A stretch of DNA of 29,018 nt from DASUAL01 sp035763805 (GCA_035763805.1 DASUAL010000102.1:1-29018); one strand, 5' to 3'. Shown: positions 15,356 through 23,356, numbered from the stretch's first letter. Numbers and translations: made by a program. Notes: generated by a model not told the origin, from the sequence alone.

Positions 15356-15994
15356 ATGAAGCTGCTGATCGCCACCCGCAATCAGAGCAAGACGCGCGAG
15401 ATCCGCGACATTTTCGCGGGGCTCCCGTTCCAGCTTGTCTTTCCGCCCGAGCTGTACCTCGAGCGGCTGCCCGAGGAGCAGGACCTGGAGCAGGGCACCA
15501 GCTTGGCCGAGAACGCCGTGGCGAAGGCCCGCTACTTCGCGAAGCGCAGCAACCTGCCGACGCTCGCGGAGGACTCGGGGCTCGAGGTCGACGCCCTGGA
15601 CGGCGCGCCGGGGGTGTTCTCGGCACGCTGGTCGCTGATGCACGGGCAAGAGGCACGCGTCCAAAGGGACGGAGGACTCGAGGCGGCGAACAACGCCCTG
15701 CTGCTGGAGCGGCTGGCCGGCGTGCCCGACGACCAACGCACGGCTCGCTACCGGTGCGTGGTAGCCTACGTCGAGTCGGCGATTGCGAAGCCCGAGCTCG
15801 TCGAGGCCACTTGCGAGGGCCGGATTCTCGCAGAACCGCGCGGCAGCGGCGGATTCGGTTACGATCCGTTCTTCTTTTCCAGCGAGCTCCAGATGACGTT
15901 CGCCGAGGCCCCGCTCCCGGCGAAGCAGCGCGTGTCCCACCGGGGGCGGGCAATTCGGGCCCTTATCGAGGTGCTACTGCGCCGCGCGCAGTAG
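15356..15994 (+). CDS. rdgB: XTP/dITP diphosphatase (RdgB/HAM1 family)
   Basis: Removes non-canonical purine nucleoside triphosphates (dITP, XTP) from the nucleotide pool by hydrolysis to the monophosphate. At 212 residues it is of normal size or slightly longer. Family motifs: LLIATRNQSKTREI (T7, N9, K12), LAEDSGLEVDALDGAPGVFSARW, SGGFGYDPFF and the C-terminal SHRGRAI. It starts 6 bases after the heptose adenylyltransferase gene, within the same run. Confidence 0.95.
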   Translation: MKLLIATRNQSKTREIRDIFAGLPFQLVFPPELYLERLPEEQDLEQGTSLAENAVAKARYFAKRSNLPTLAEDSGLEVDALDGAPGVFSARWSLMHGQEARVQRDGGLEAANNALLLERLAGVPDDQRTARYRCVVAYVESAIAKPELVEATCEGRILAEPRGSGGFGYDPFFFSSELQMTFAEAPLPAKQRVSHRGRAIRALIEVLLRRAQ

Positions 15995-16013
15995 CTTGCG
16001 GGAGGAGGTTGGC

Positions 16014-17759
16014 ATGCAACGAGTTGGCCTCAAATTGGTCCTGCTCGTCGCCCCCTGGAGTCTCGGCGCGCAGGCGCCGGACGGTGAGTGGACGATGCCC
16101 GCGAGGGACTACGCCGCCACGCGGTTCAGCGCCCTGGCCCAGATCAACACGACGACCGCGGCCCGGCTGCGTGCCGTCTGGAGCTTCTCCACCGGCGTCC
16201 TCTCCGGGCACGAGGGACAACCGCTGGTCGTGCGCAACACGCTATACGCGATCACACCGTACCCGAACGTCCTGTACGCCTTCGACCTGACCGAGGAAGG
16301 GTACCCGCTCAAGTGGAAGTACCGGCCCAACGTCAACGCCGCCGCCATCGGGATGGCCTGCTGTGACGTGGTCAACCGTGGTGCATCCTACGCGGGCGGC
16401 AAGATCGTGTACAACCTGCTGGACGGTCACACGGTTGCGATCGACGCCGCGACCGGCCGGGAAATCTGGAAGACGCAGGTGGCCGACGTGCGCAGGGGCG
16501 AAACCACGCCCATGGCGCCCCTCGTGGTCCGAGACCGCGTGATCGTCGGGAACGCCGGGGGCGAATACGGGGTGCGCGGCTGGGTGAAGGGCCTCGACCT
16601 CGCGACCGGACGGCTCGTGTGGACCGCGTACAACGCGGGACCGGATAGCGACGTGCTGGCGCGGCCGGGGACGTTCAAGCCGTTCTACGAGCGCGGGACG
16701 GAGCTGGCGCTCGCGAGCTGGCCGCCGGACGGCTGGAAGCACGGCGGGGCACCGGTGTGGGGCTGGCTCTCCTACGATCCGGCGCTCGACCTGTTCTACT
16801 ACGGCAGCGGCAACCCGGCCCCATACAACGCCGAGCAGCGTCCCGGTGACAACAAGTGGGCGACGAGCGTTCTGGCGCGCCGCCCGGGCGACGGCGCCCT
16901 CGTCTGGGCCTATCAGTTCACCCCGGCGGACAACTGGGACTACGACGCCGTCCAGGAGATGATCCTCGCCGACCTCACGATCAAAGGCCGCACGCGGAAG
17001 GTCCTCGTCCACTTCGACAAGAACGGCTTCGCCTACACGATCGACCGCGCGACCGGAGAGGTGCTCCTCGCGGAGCCCTATGTGCCGGTGAACTGGGCGA
17101 AGCGGGTCGACCTCGCGACCGGGCGTCCGGAGGTCGACCCCGCGAAGCTCACGGGCGCCTCGCGCGGCAACGTCAAGGACATCTGTCCGACGCTCGAAGG
17201 CGGCAAGAACCAGCAGCCAGCCGCCTATTCGCCACGCACGGGACTGTTCTACGTCCCGACCAGCAACATGTGCATGGACTACCAGACGACTCCGGTGACC
17301 TACATCGTCGGCACCCCGTTCATCGGCCTGAACGCCCCGTATAAGCCCGGTCCCGGCGGACACCTCGGCGCGCTCATCGCATGGGACGCCGCCGTCGGGA
17401 AGAAGGTGTGGGAGATCAGGGAGAAATATCCCGTCTGGAGCGGGGCTCTCACCACCGCCGGGGACGTGGTGTTCTACGGCACGCTCGACGGCTGGTTCAA
17501 GGCCGCCGACGCGCGCCGCGGTCGCGTGCTCTGGAAGTTCAAAGTGGGCTCCGGCGTGGTTGGGAATCCCATCACGTTCACCGGCCCCGACGGCAGGCAG
17601 TACGTGGCAGTCTATGCCGGGATCGGCGGCGACTGGGCCCTGCTGACGGGCGACGTCCGCTCCGACGACCCCACGGACGTGCGGCCGCCGACGGGCTTCA
17701 TGCCGGACATCGCGCGGCACACGAGTCTGGGAGGCATCGTATGGCTCTTCGGTTTATAG
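16014..17759 (+). CDS. xoxF: PQQ-dependent alcohol dehydrogenase, XoxF/lanthanide type
   Basis: Periplasmic quinoprotein that oxidises methanol or other small alcohols to aldehyde or acid and passes electrons to a cytochrome c. The 581 residues begin with a signal peptide (cleavage near GAQA, 18-21), followed by an eight-bladed propeller with repeats such as GHTVAIDAATGREIWKT. The adjacent cysteines C116-C117 form the vicinal disulfide over PQQ. Metal ligands match the XoxF pattern: E184 (GGEYG), N267 (SGNPAP), D309 and an extra D311 (WDYD), where calcium enzymes (MxaF) have Ala. That second Asp marks lanthanide dependence by family knowledge. The ATG at 16014 has a strong GGAGG at 5 nt. No mxa or pqq genes are in the window. 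The substrate range (methanol against longer alcohols) cannot be told. Confidence 0.92.
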   Translation: MQRVGLKLVLLVAPWSLGAQAPDGEWTMPARDYAATRFSALAQINTTTAARLRAVWSFSTGVLSGHEGQPLVVRNTLYAITPYPNVLYAFDLTEEGYPLKWKYRPNVNAAAIGMACCDVVNRGASYAGGKIVYNLLDGHTVAIDAATGREIWKTQVADVRRGETTPMAPLVVRDRVIVGNAGGEYGVRGWVKGLDLATGRLVWTAYNAGPDSDVLARPGTFKPFYERGTELALASWPPDGWKHGGAPVWGWLSYDPALDLFYYGSGNPAPYNAEQRPGDNKWATSVLARRPGDGALVWAYQFTPADNWDYDAVQEMILADLTIKGRTRKVLVHFDKNGFAYTIDRATGEVLLAEPYVPVNWAKRVDLATGRPEVDPAKLTGASRGNVKDICPTLEGGKNQQPAAYSPRTGLFYVPTSNMCMDYQTTPVTYIVGTPFIGLNAPYKPGPGGHLGALIAWDAAVGKKVWEIREKYPVWSGALTTAGDVVFYGTLDGWFKAADARRGRVLWKFKVGSGVVGNPITFTGPDGRQYVAVYAGIGGDWALLTGDVRSDDPTDVRPPTGFMPDIARHTSLGGIVWLFGL

Positions 17760-18172
17760 CGGCCGCGCCGCTGCTCACCCTGCTGGTGAGCTCGGCGCAA
17801 CAGCCCGTGCCGCCGTCGGTGCGCTACGAGGCGCACGTCTTCGCCGGAGGAAGTCCCCCGCCTGCGGGCACCCTTGACAATCCGGTCAGGGGAGACGCGA
17901 AGTCGGCCGAGCAAGGCGGCAAGCTGTTCACTGCGTTCAACTGCGACGGGTGCCACGCGGTGGGGGCGGTCGGGGGGCAGGGGCCCAGCCTCGCGGACGG
18001 GCGCTGGCGCTACGGCGGCGGGGACGACGAGATCTTCCACTCGATCTATTACGGCCGGCCGCGCGGGATGCCCGCGTTCGGGGGGATCCTACCGCCCGAG
18101 GCCATCTGGCAGCTCGTGACGTACCTGCAGTCGCTCGAGCCGAAACAGGACGCGCCCACGGTTTCGTGGTGA
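17741..18172 (+). CDS. Exported mono-heme cytochrome c, likely electron acceptor of the PQQ dehydrogenase
   Basis: 143 residues: signal peptide (MALRFIAAAPLLTLLVSSAQ), a heme c site CDGCH (C68, C71, H72) and M110 in GMPAFGG as the sixth ligand. Size and motif suit a class I cytochrome c working like XoxG/c-L. The ATG lies 19 bases before the dehydrogenase stop, so the two are translationally coupled and probably form one redox pair. The sequence RWRYGGGDDEIFHSIYYGRPRG is typical of small cytochromes that accompany PQQ dehydrogenases. A stem-loop follows just after the stop. Confidence 0.9.
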   Translation: MALRFIAAAPLLTLLVSSAQQPVPPSVRYEAHVFAGGSPPPAGTLDNPVRGDAKSAEQGGKLFTAFNCDGCHAVGAVGGQGPSLADGRWRYGGGDDEIFHSIYYGRPRGMPAFGGILPPEAIWQLVTYLQSLEPKQDAPTVSW

Positions 18173-18175
18173 ACA

Positions 18176-18200
18176 CTGCCCACCCGTTCGGGTAGGGCAG
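18176..18200 (+). terminator. Stem-loop after the dehydrogenase-cytochrome pair
   Basis: CTGCCC (18176-18181) pairs with GGGCAG (18195-18200). Inside, CCC pairs with GGG around GTTC, with one bulged A. There is no T-tract, so it is either a weak or Rho-assisted terminator or an mRNA-end hairpin. It separates the xoxF operon from the leu/ilv promoter 18 bases on. Confidence 0.45.
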
Positions 18201-18217
18201 GCTGCACGCGCGACCTC

Positions 18218-18246
18218 TTGACACCTCCCGGGCGAGGGAGTAACCT
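18218..18246 (+). promoter_or_regulatory. Sigma-70-like promoter of the leu/ilv operon
   Basis: A perfect TTGACA (18218-18223) and TAACCT (18241-18246) are separated by 17 bases. The -10 box matches the consensus at the key first, second and sixth positions. Transcription would begin near 18253, about 46 bases before the leader peptide start. It is the only good promoter-like pair in the gap before leuA. Confidence 0.65.
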
Positions 18247-18298
18247 GCCGTTCCCCGATGCGATCGGGCTGATCGTTGTCAGGAGACTGAACGCACCG

Positions 18299-18403
18299 AT
18301 GAACTCCGTTTTTGCGCTCGCGCTGATTTTCGTCCTGGTTCTGCTGCTGGTCCTGATCGGACCAGCGGGGGAATCGCGGCGCGTCGCAAGTCGAGGGCAC
18401 TGA
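18299..18403 (+). CDS. Leu/Val/Ile-rich leader peptide controlling the leu/ilv operon (34 aa)
   Basis: The 34-codon frame encodes MNSVFALALIFVLVLLLVLI followed by a polar tail, GPAGESRRVASRGH, and TGA. Of residues 4-20, 13 are Leu, Val or Ile, with four consecutive codons L13-V14-L15-L16 and a continuous run up to I20. Such a peptide between a promoter and a terminator before branched-chain genes is the hallmark of ribosome-mediated attenuation, as in E. coli ilvGMEDA and leuABCD. AGGAG (18281-18285) lies 13 bases before the ATG, longer than usual. An upstream in-frame ATG-like start would fall within the promoter. It could instead be read as a membrane peptide, but the RNA structures next to it argue for a leader. 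Confidence 0.8.
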   Translation: MNSVFALALIFVLVLLLVLIGPAGESRRVASRGH

Positions 18404-18457
18404 GCTGAATCGCTGAACCAAGCAGTCGTAGCAGGAGCCGACGCCGCGGATTCCCCT
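18346..18457 (+). promoter_or_regulatory. Antiterminator and pause hairpin of the leu/ilv attenuator
   Basis: Strand 18368-18386, within the polar-tail codons of the leader peptide, is nearly complementary to 18439-18456, which includes the whole 5' arm of the terminator. It makes 8 bp (GGGGAATC with GATTCCCC), then 6 bp (GCGGCG with CGCCGC) after a one-base bulge, then 3 bp after a two-base bulge. A ribosome stalled on the Leu/Val codons (about 18335-18355) would leave this strand free to pair and block termination; one that reaches the TGA at 18401 would cover it. Just before it, an 8-bp perfect hairpin (18346-18353 with 18359-18366) spans control codons and may pause RNA polymerase. Confidence 0.72.
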
Positions 18458-18477
18458 CGAACCGCGGCGTTTTGTTT
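18441..18477 (+). terminator. Intrinsic terminator (attenuator) before leuA
   Basis: ACGCCGCGG (18441-18449) pairs perfectly with CCGCGGCGT (18462-18470), with three more possible pairs (TTC/GAA) inside the 12-base loop, followed by TTTTGTTT. It is the most convincing intrinsic terminator in the window and lies 38 bases before the leuA start, where it would stop transcription of the operon when branched-chain amino acids are plentiful. Confidence 0.85.
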
Positions 18478-18514
18478 GTCACCGCTCGAACCGGGAGCGC
18501 TCGGAGCACACACT

Positions 18515-20068
18515 ATGGTTCGCGACCTCATCATCTTCGACACCACCCTACGCGACGGCGAGCAGGCGCCGGGAAACACCATGACTCCGGAGGAGAAAGT
18601 CCGCTTGGCGCGACAACTGGACGCGCTGGGCGTGGACGTCATCGAGACCGGGTTCCCCGCCGCTTCGGAGGGCGATTTCCAGGGCGTCCGGGACATCGCC
18701 GCCGAGGTACGGCGCCCGGTGCTGGCAGCGCTGGCCCGGTGCGTGGAGAAGGACGTCGACCTCGCCGGCGAAGCGCTCGCCGGCGCGGCCCGCGGGCGGG
18801 TGCACGTGTTCATCGCGACCTCGGACATCCATCTCGAGCACAAGCTGCGGATCGATCGTGAGCAGTGCATCGAGGCCGCGCGCCGGGGCGTCCGCCGGGC
18901 CCGGCGCTACACGGAGGACGTGGAATTCTCGGCCGAAGATGCCAGCCGTACCGATCTCGACTTCCTGTGCCGGGTCGTGGAGGCGGCGATCGCCGAGGGC
19001 GCGACGACCATCAATCTGCCGGATACCGTGGGGTACGCGCTGCCGGCCGATTACGCGCAGATGTTCCGCACCGTGCGCGAAGGTGTCCCCGGGGCCGACC
19101 GCGTCGTCCTCAGTTGCCACTGCCACGACGACCTGGGGCTCGCGGTGGCGAACTCGCTGGCGGCGGTCGACGCGGGCGCCGGTCAGGTCGAATGCACCGT
19201 GAACGGGATCGGGGAGCGGGCGGGGAATGCGGCCCTCGAGGAGATTGTGATGGCGAGCCGGGTCCGGCCGCAGGTGGTGACCTTCCGCTGCAACGTCCAG
19301 GCGCAGGAGATCTACCGCACGAGCCGACTGCTGTCGCATCTGACCGGCGTCCACCCGCAGCCGAACAAAGCGATCGTCGGCCGAAACGCCTTCGCTCACG
19401 AGGCCGGCATCCATCAGCACGGGGTGCTCCAGAAGGGCATCACGTACGAGATCATGTGCCCGGAGACGGTCGGCGTGCCGCACTCCAGGCTGGTGCTCGG
19501 GAAACACTCCGGCAGGCACGCCCTCGAACGGCGCTACCACGAGCTGGGATACGACCTGAATCCTCCCGCGCTGGAGCGGGTGTACCGCGAGTTCACCAAG
19601 CTGGCCGATCGCAAGCGCGAGATCCTGGATGAGGATCTGCTCGCGCTGGTGCACGACGATTTCCGCGACGCGCCGGAGCGCTTTCAAATCACGCACCTGC
19701 AGGTGACGTGCGGCACCGTCGGCGCCTCGGCTGAAGTGCGGATGACCGGGTCCTGGACGGGCGAGCGCGGGGCGACGGCGTCGGGCGACGGCCCCATCGC
19801 CGCCACCTTCGCGGCGGTGAGCGAGATCGTCGGCCGGCCGGTCGAGGTCGCCAACCTGACCGTCCAGTCCGTGACGCCGGGGCGCGACAGTCTGGGCCAG
19901 GTCTCGCTCCAGGCGCGAGTGAACGGCAAGTCGCTCAGCGGCCACGGCGCCTCGACCGACATCGTCGAGGCGTGCGCCCGGGCGCTGGTTCATGCGATGA
20001 ACAAGGAGCACTACGCCGAGCGGCTCGAGTCGGACTCGCTCAACTCCACGTATCTCTGGGGCGTCTGA
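18515..20068 (+). CDS. leuA: 2-isopropylmalate synthase
   Basis: Condenses acetyl-CoA with 2-oxoisovalerate, the first step of leucine synthesis. The 517 residues match LeuA. The TIM-barrel catalytic part has DTTLRDGEQAPG (metal ligand D14), H202 and H204 in SCHCHDDLGLA, and N238 in NGIGERAGN; the linker has EAGIHQHG. From about residue 385 on is the C-terminal leucine-binding regulatory domain (GGATASGDGPIAATFAAV type, ending in SLQARVNGKSLSGHGASTDI). ATG 18515 has GGAG at 8 nt; an upstream TTG lies inside the terminator and is rejected. Citramalate synthase is a related alternative, but length and the surrounding leuCDB favour LeuA. It overlaps ilvB by TGATG. Confidence 0.96.
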   Translation: MVRDLIIFDTTLRDGEQAPGNTMTPEEKVRLARQLDALGVDVIETGFPAASEGDFQGVRDIAAEVRRPVLAALARCVEKDVDLAGEALAGAARGRVHVFIATSDIHLEHKLRIDREQCIEAARRGVRRARRYTEDVEFSAEDASRTDLDFLCRVVEAAIAEGATTINLPDTVGYALPADYAQMFRTVREGVPGADRVVLSCHCHDDLGLAVANSLAAVDAGAGQVECTVNGIGERAGNAALEEIVMASRVRPQVVTFRCNVQAQEIYRTSRLLSHLTGVHPQPNKAIVGRNAFAHEAGIHQHGVLQKGITYEIMCPETVGVPHSRLVLGKHSGRHALERRYHELGYDLNPPALERVYREFTKLADRKREILDEDLLALVHDDFRDAPERFQITHLQVTCGTVGASAEVRMTGSWTGERGATASGDGPIAATFAAVSEIVGRPVEVANLTVQSVTPGRDSLGQVSLQARVNGKSLSGHGASTDIVEACARALVHAMNKEHYAERLESDSLNSTYLWGV

Positions 20069-21759
20069 TGAGCGGCGAGCGCTTGTCGGGCGCGCAGCTC
20101 CTGTGCCGGCTGCTCCTGGAGGAAGGGGTCGACCTCATCTGGGGGTACCCCGGCGGGGCGATCATGCCGTTCTACCACGCGCTGCCGGAGCACGCCGGCC
20201 TGCGCCACATCCTCGTGCGCCACGAGCAGGCGGCGGCGCACGCCGCCGACGGCTACGCCCGGGCGAGCGGCCGGATCGGTGTATGCGTGGCGACGTCCGG
20301 CCCCGGTGCGACCAACCTCGTCACCGGGCTCGCCACCGCCCACATGGACTCGTCTCCCGTCGTCGCGATCACGGGGCAGGTGCCCCGTCACATGATCGGG
20401 CGCGACGCGTTCCAGGAAACCGACGTCATCGGACTCACGCTCCCGGTCACCAAGCACAACTGCCAGGTCCGGGACGTGACCGAGCTCGCCGACCAGGTCC
20501 GCGAGGCGATCGCCATCGCGAAAGAGGGGCGTCCCGGCCCGGTGTTGATCGACGTCCCCAAGGACGTGCAGAACCAGCAGACAACCTACGAGCCGGCGCT
20601 GTCCCCCGCGGCGGTTCGGGCGACGCCCGCAGCACGCTCCCGGGCGGAAGCGGTGGCTGAAGCGGCCCGGCTGATCGCAGGCGCGGCGCGGCCCTTGATG
20701 ATGGTGGGGCACGGTGTGATCCTCGCCGACGCCTACGACGACGTGCGCCGCCTCGCCGAGCGGACCGGTATCCCGGTGATCACGACGCTGCTCGGCATCA
20801 GCGCGTTCCCCGAGTCGCACCCGCTCCACCTGGGGATGCCCGGGATGCACGGCGAGGTGCACGTGAACCGGGCGATCCAGCAGGCGGACGTGATCGTCGG
20901 CATCGGGCTGCGGTTCGATGACCGGGTCACTGGCAATACGGCCGGCTTCGCACCGCGCGCGCAGATCGTCCACATCGATCTGGACGCCTCGGAGATCGGG
21001 AAGAACGTCCCCGCGGCCGTGGCCATCGTGGGCGACGCGAAGGAAGCGGTGGCCGAGCTGTTGCGGACGGTCGCGCCGCGCCGCTGCGACGCCTGGCGCG
21101 ACGAGATCCTCGGCTTCGTCCGGACGCGGCAGGAGACATACCGCGGCGACCTTTCCCCGGAGAACATCGTGGGCGCCATCCACGACGTGACCGGTGACCG
21201 CGTCACGATCGTCACCGACGTGGGCCAGCACCAAATGTGGGTGGCGAAGCTCTATCCCTACCGGCGGCCCAACACGCACATCACGTCGGGGGGCCTGGGG
21301 ACGATGGGGTTTGCGGTGCCTGCCGCGATGGGCGTGGCGCTCGCGCGCCCCGCGGAGCCGGTGTGGTCGATCTCGGGCGACGGCGGGTTCCAGATGAACC
21401 TGCAGGAGATCGCGACCATGGTGCAGGAGAAGATCCCGGTGAAGATGGGCATCTTCAACAACGGCTACCTCGGGATGGTACGGCAGTGGCAGCAGTTTTT
21501 CCACGGACGCCGCTACTCGGCCACGCCGATCTGGAGCCCGGACTACGTGAAGCTGGCCGACGCGTACGGCATCGCGGGCTGGCGCGTCGAGGAGGCGAGC
21601 CAGCTCCAGGACGTGGTCGCCCGCGCTCACGCGACGCCGGGACCCGCCCTGGTCGAGTTTGTGATCGAGCAGGAGGCAAACGTATTTCCGATGATCCCAC
21701 CGGGAGCGTCGCTGTCGGAGCCGATCGAGGCGGAGTCGGTTGGGGCCCCGGGGGCGTGA
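20068..21759 (+). CDS. ilvB: Acetolactate synthase, large (catalytic) subunit
   Basis: Thiamine-diphosphate enzyme joining two pyruvates (valine/leucine) or pyruvate and 2-oxobutyrate (isoleucine). 563 residues in the usual three domains: N-terminal pyrimidine-binding part with E53 (VRHEQAAAHAADGYARASG), a central FAD-binding domain (about 190-345), and a C-terminal ThDP domain with GDGGF and NNGYLGMVRQWQ (about 437-475). The start overlaps the leuA stop by one base. The small subunit follows directly. No biosynthetic oddity is seen. Confidence 0.96.
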   Translation: MSGERLSGAQLLCRLLLEEGVDLIWGYPGGAIMPFYHALPEHAGLRHILVRHEQAAAHAADGYARASGRIGVCVATSGPGATNLVTGLATAHMDSSPVVAITGQVPRHMIGRDAFQETDVIGLTLPVTKHNCQVRDVTELADQVREAIAIAKEGRPGPVLIDVPKDVQNQQTTYEPALSPAAVRATPAARSRAEAVAEAARLIAGAARPLMMVGHGVILADAYDDVRRLAERTGIPVITTLLGISAFPESHPLHLGMPGMHGEVHVNRAIQQADVIVGIGLRFDDRVTGNTAGFAPRAQIVHIDLDASEIGKNVPAAVAIVGDAKEAVAELLRTVAPRRCDAWRDEILGFVRTRQETYRGDLSPENIVGAIHDVTGDRVTIVTDVGQHQMWVAKLYPYRRPNTHITSGGLGTMGFAVPAAMGVALARPAEPVWSISGDGGFQMNLQEIATMVQEKIPVKMGIFNNGYLGMVRQWQQFFHGRRYSATPIWSPDYVKLADAYGIAGWRVEEASQLQDVVARAHATPGPALVEFVIEQEANVFPMIPPGASLSEPIEAESVGAPGA

Positions 21760-21773
21760 CGGAGGGCTCGGCC

Positions 21774-22253
21774 GTGCCGCATGCGGTGTCGGTGCTGCTC
21801 GACGAGGCGCTCCTGGCGCTGAACCGCACAGTCGGCGTGCTGCGGCGCCGCAACCTGCCGATTGAGAGCATCGCGGTGGGTCCCGCCGGGGCGCCGGGGC
21901 TCGCCCGACTGACGATCATCCTCAACAGCGACGAGGCCACGGTGGACACGACGGTGAAGAAGCTGCGCAACCTGTCCGGCGTCCGCGCCGCGGTGACGTT
22001 CCCGATGGACGAGGGCGTCACCCGAGAGCTCGCGCTCGTCAAGGTCCGCGCCCGGCACGAGCGCTACGCGGGGCTGCTCGACGTGATCGAGCTCTTCAAC
22101 GCCGACGTGGTGGACGAAGGGGCGGATGCAGTGATCGTGGAGGTGACGGGGAGCGGCAGCTTCATCCTGGCGTTCATCCGGGCGGTCGAAGGGTTCGGCA
22201 TCCTCGATCTCGCCCGCAGCGGGTCTGTGGCGCTGGCGCGGGCGACGGACTAA
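21774..22253 (+). CDS. ilvN: Acetolactate synthase, small (regulatory) subunit with altered valine site
   Basis: Activates the large subunit and, in most bacteria, binds valine for feedback inhibition. 159 residues: an ACT domain (about 1-78) and the IlvN C-terminal domain with ELALVKVRA, and LDLARSGSVAL at the end. With this start the N-terminus aligns without gaps to E. coli IlvH: SVLL-x10-x-RR...IESI. Yet the residues known to form the IlvH valine site are changed: N11 is E11, G14 is L14 and N29 is P29. GTG 21774 is chosen for GGAGGG at 7 nt; GTG 21756 overlaps the ilvB stop and would add six residues. It is probably a subunit with weak or different effector response. Confidence 0.92.
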   Translation: MPHAVSVLLDEALLALNRTVGVLRRRNLPIESIAVGPAGAPGLARLTIILNSDEATVDTTVKKLRNLSGVRAAVTFPMDEGVTRELALVKVRARHERYAGLLDVIELFNADVVDEGADAVIVEVTGSGSFILAFIRAVEGFGILDLARSGSVALARATD

Positions 22254-22273
22254 ACCTCGAGAGGACAGGCACC

Positions 22274-23356
22274 ATGTCACCAAAAGGCTTGCGGGTCTAC
22301 TACGATGCCGACACCGACCTCGGCCGTCTGGAGGGCCGCCGCGTCGCGGTTATAGGATACGGCAGCCAGGGGCACGCCCATGCGCTCAACCTCAAGGAGA
22401 GCGGCATCAATGTGGTCGTGGGTCTGAGGCCTGACGGCGCGTCCTGGGCACGCGCCGCCACGGACGGCCTGGACGTGCGCTCGGTGTCCGACGCGGCCGC
22501 GGCGGCGGATGTCATCATGATGCTCGTCCCCGACCAGCATGCGCGGGCGGTGTACGAGTCCGGTGTGGCCGCTCACGTGACACCGGGCAAGACGCTGATG
22601 TTCGCACACGGCTTCAACGTGCACTACCGGGAGATCCTGCCCCCGACCGGCGTGGACGTCTCGATGGTCGCTCCGAAGTCGCCCGGGCACCTCGTGCGGA
22701 GTGAGTTCCAGGCGGGCCGCGGCGTGCCGGCGCTCGTGGCCGTGGCGCAGGATGCGAGCGGCGATGCGCTCGCCGACGCGCTGGCATACGCCGCCGGGAT
22801 CGGCTGCACCCGCGCGGGCGTGCTCCCGACCACCTTCCGCGAGGAGACCGAAAGCGACCTGTTCGGCGAGCAGGTGGTCCTGTGCGGCGGCGTCACGGCG
22901 CTGATCAAGGCGGGGTTCGAGACCCTGGTCGCGGCAGGTTACTCCCCCGAGCTCGCGTACTTCGAATGTCTGCACGAGCTCAAGCTGATCGTCGACCTGA
23001 TGTACCGTGGCGGCATGAAGTTCATGCGCTACTCGATCAGCGACACGGCCGAGTACGGCGACTACACACGGGGACCGCGGATCATCACGCCGGCGGTGCG
23101 GGCGGAGATGCAGACGATCCTCACCGCGATTCAGGACGGCAGCTTCGCGCGCGAGTGGATCGGCGAGAACGCGAGCGGCGGCGCGAACTTCCAGCGGCTG
23201 CGCCAGGCGGAGCAGCACCATCTGATCGAGCAGGTCGGCGCCCGGCTACGTGCCATGATGCCGTGGTCGGAAGAGGCAAAAGCCGCCGCTCAGCCCCGGC
23301 CGCCCGCTGTTACCGGCCGGCGGCGTTCGGACAGAGAGCGCGTCGCCGCGCCATGA
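22274..23356 (+). CDS. ilvC: Ketol-acid reductoisomerase (class I)
   Basis: Isomerises and reduces 2-acetolactate (or acetohydroxybutyrate) with NADPH and Mg2+. 360 residues, about 20 longer than the usual class I enzyme because of a Pro/Arg-rich C-terminal tail (from about 340). Rossmann motif GYGSQGHAHALNLKESG (28-44); catalytic residues H112 (AHGFNVHY), K135 (APKSPGH), D195 and E199 (ESDLFGEQ), E231 and E235 (ECLHELKL). GAGAGGA lies about 10 nt before the ATG. The last codons overlap leuC by ATGA. Confidence 0.96.
   Translation: MSPKGLRVYYDADTDLGRLEGRRVAVIGYGSQGHAHALNLKESGINVVVGLRPDGASWARAATDGLDVRSVSDAAAAADVIMMLVPDQHARAVYESGVAAHVTPGKTLMFAHGFNVHYREILPPTGVDVSMVAPKSPGHLVRSEFQAGRGVPALVAVAQDASGDALADALAYAAGIGCTRAGVLPTTFREETESDLFGEQVVLCGGVTALIKAGFETLVAAGYSPELAYFECLHELKLIVDLMYRGGMKFMRYSISDTAEYGDYTRGPRIITPAVRAEMQTILTAIQDGSFAREWIGENASGGANFQRLRQAEQHHLIEQVGARLRAMMPWSEEAKAAAQPRPPAVTGRRRSDRERVAAP

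Noticed and set aside
18247..18514. T-box or other riboswitch before leuA
   Set aside because: No T-box sequence or specifier loop was seen, and the BCAA-rich peptide with alternative hairpins explains the leader better.
18548..20011. Long antisense frames opposite leuA, ilvB, ilvC, leuC and leuB (for example 487 codons here)
   Set aside because: All lie opposite recognised enzymes and have no domain-like sequence.
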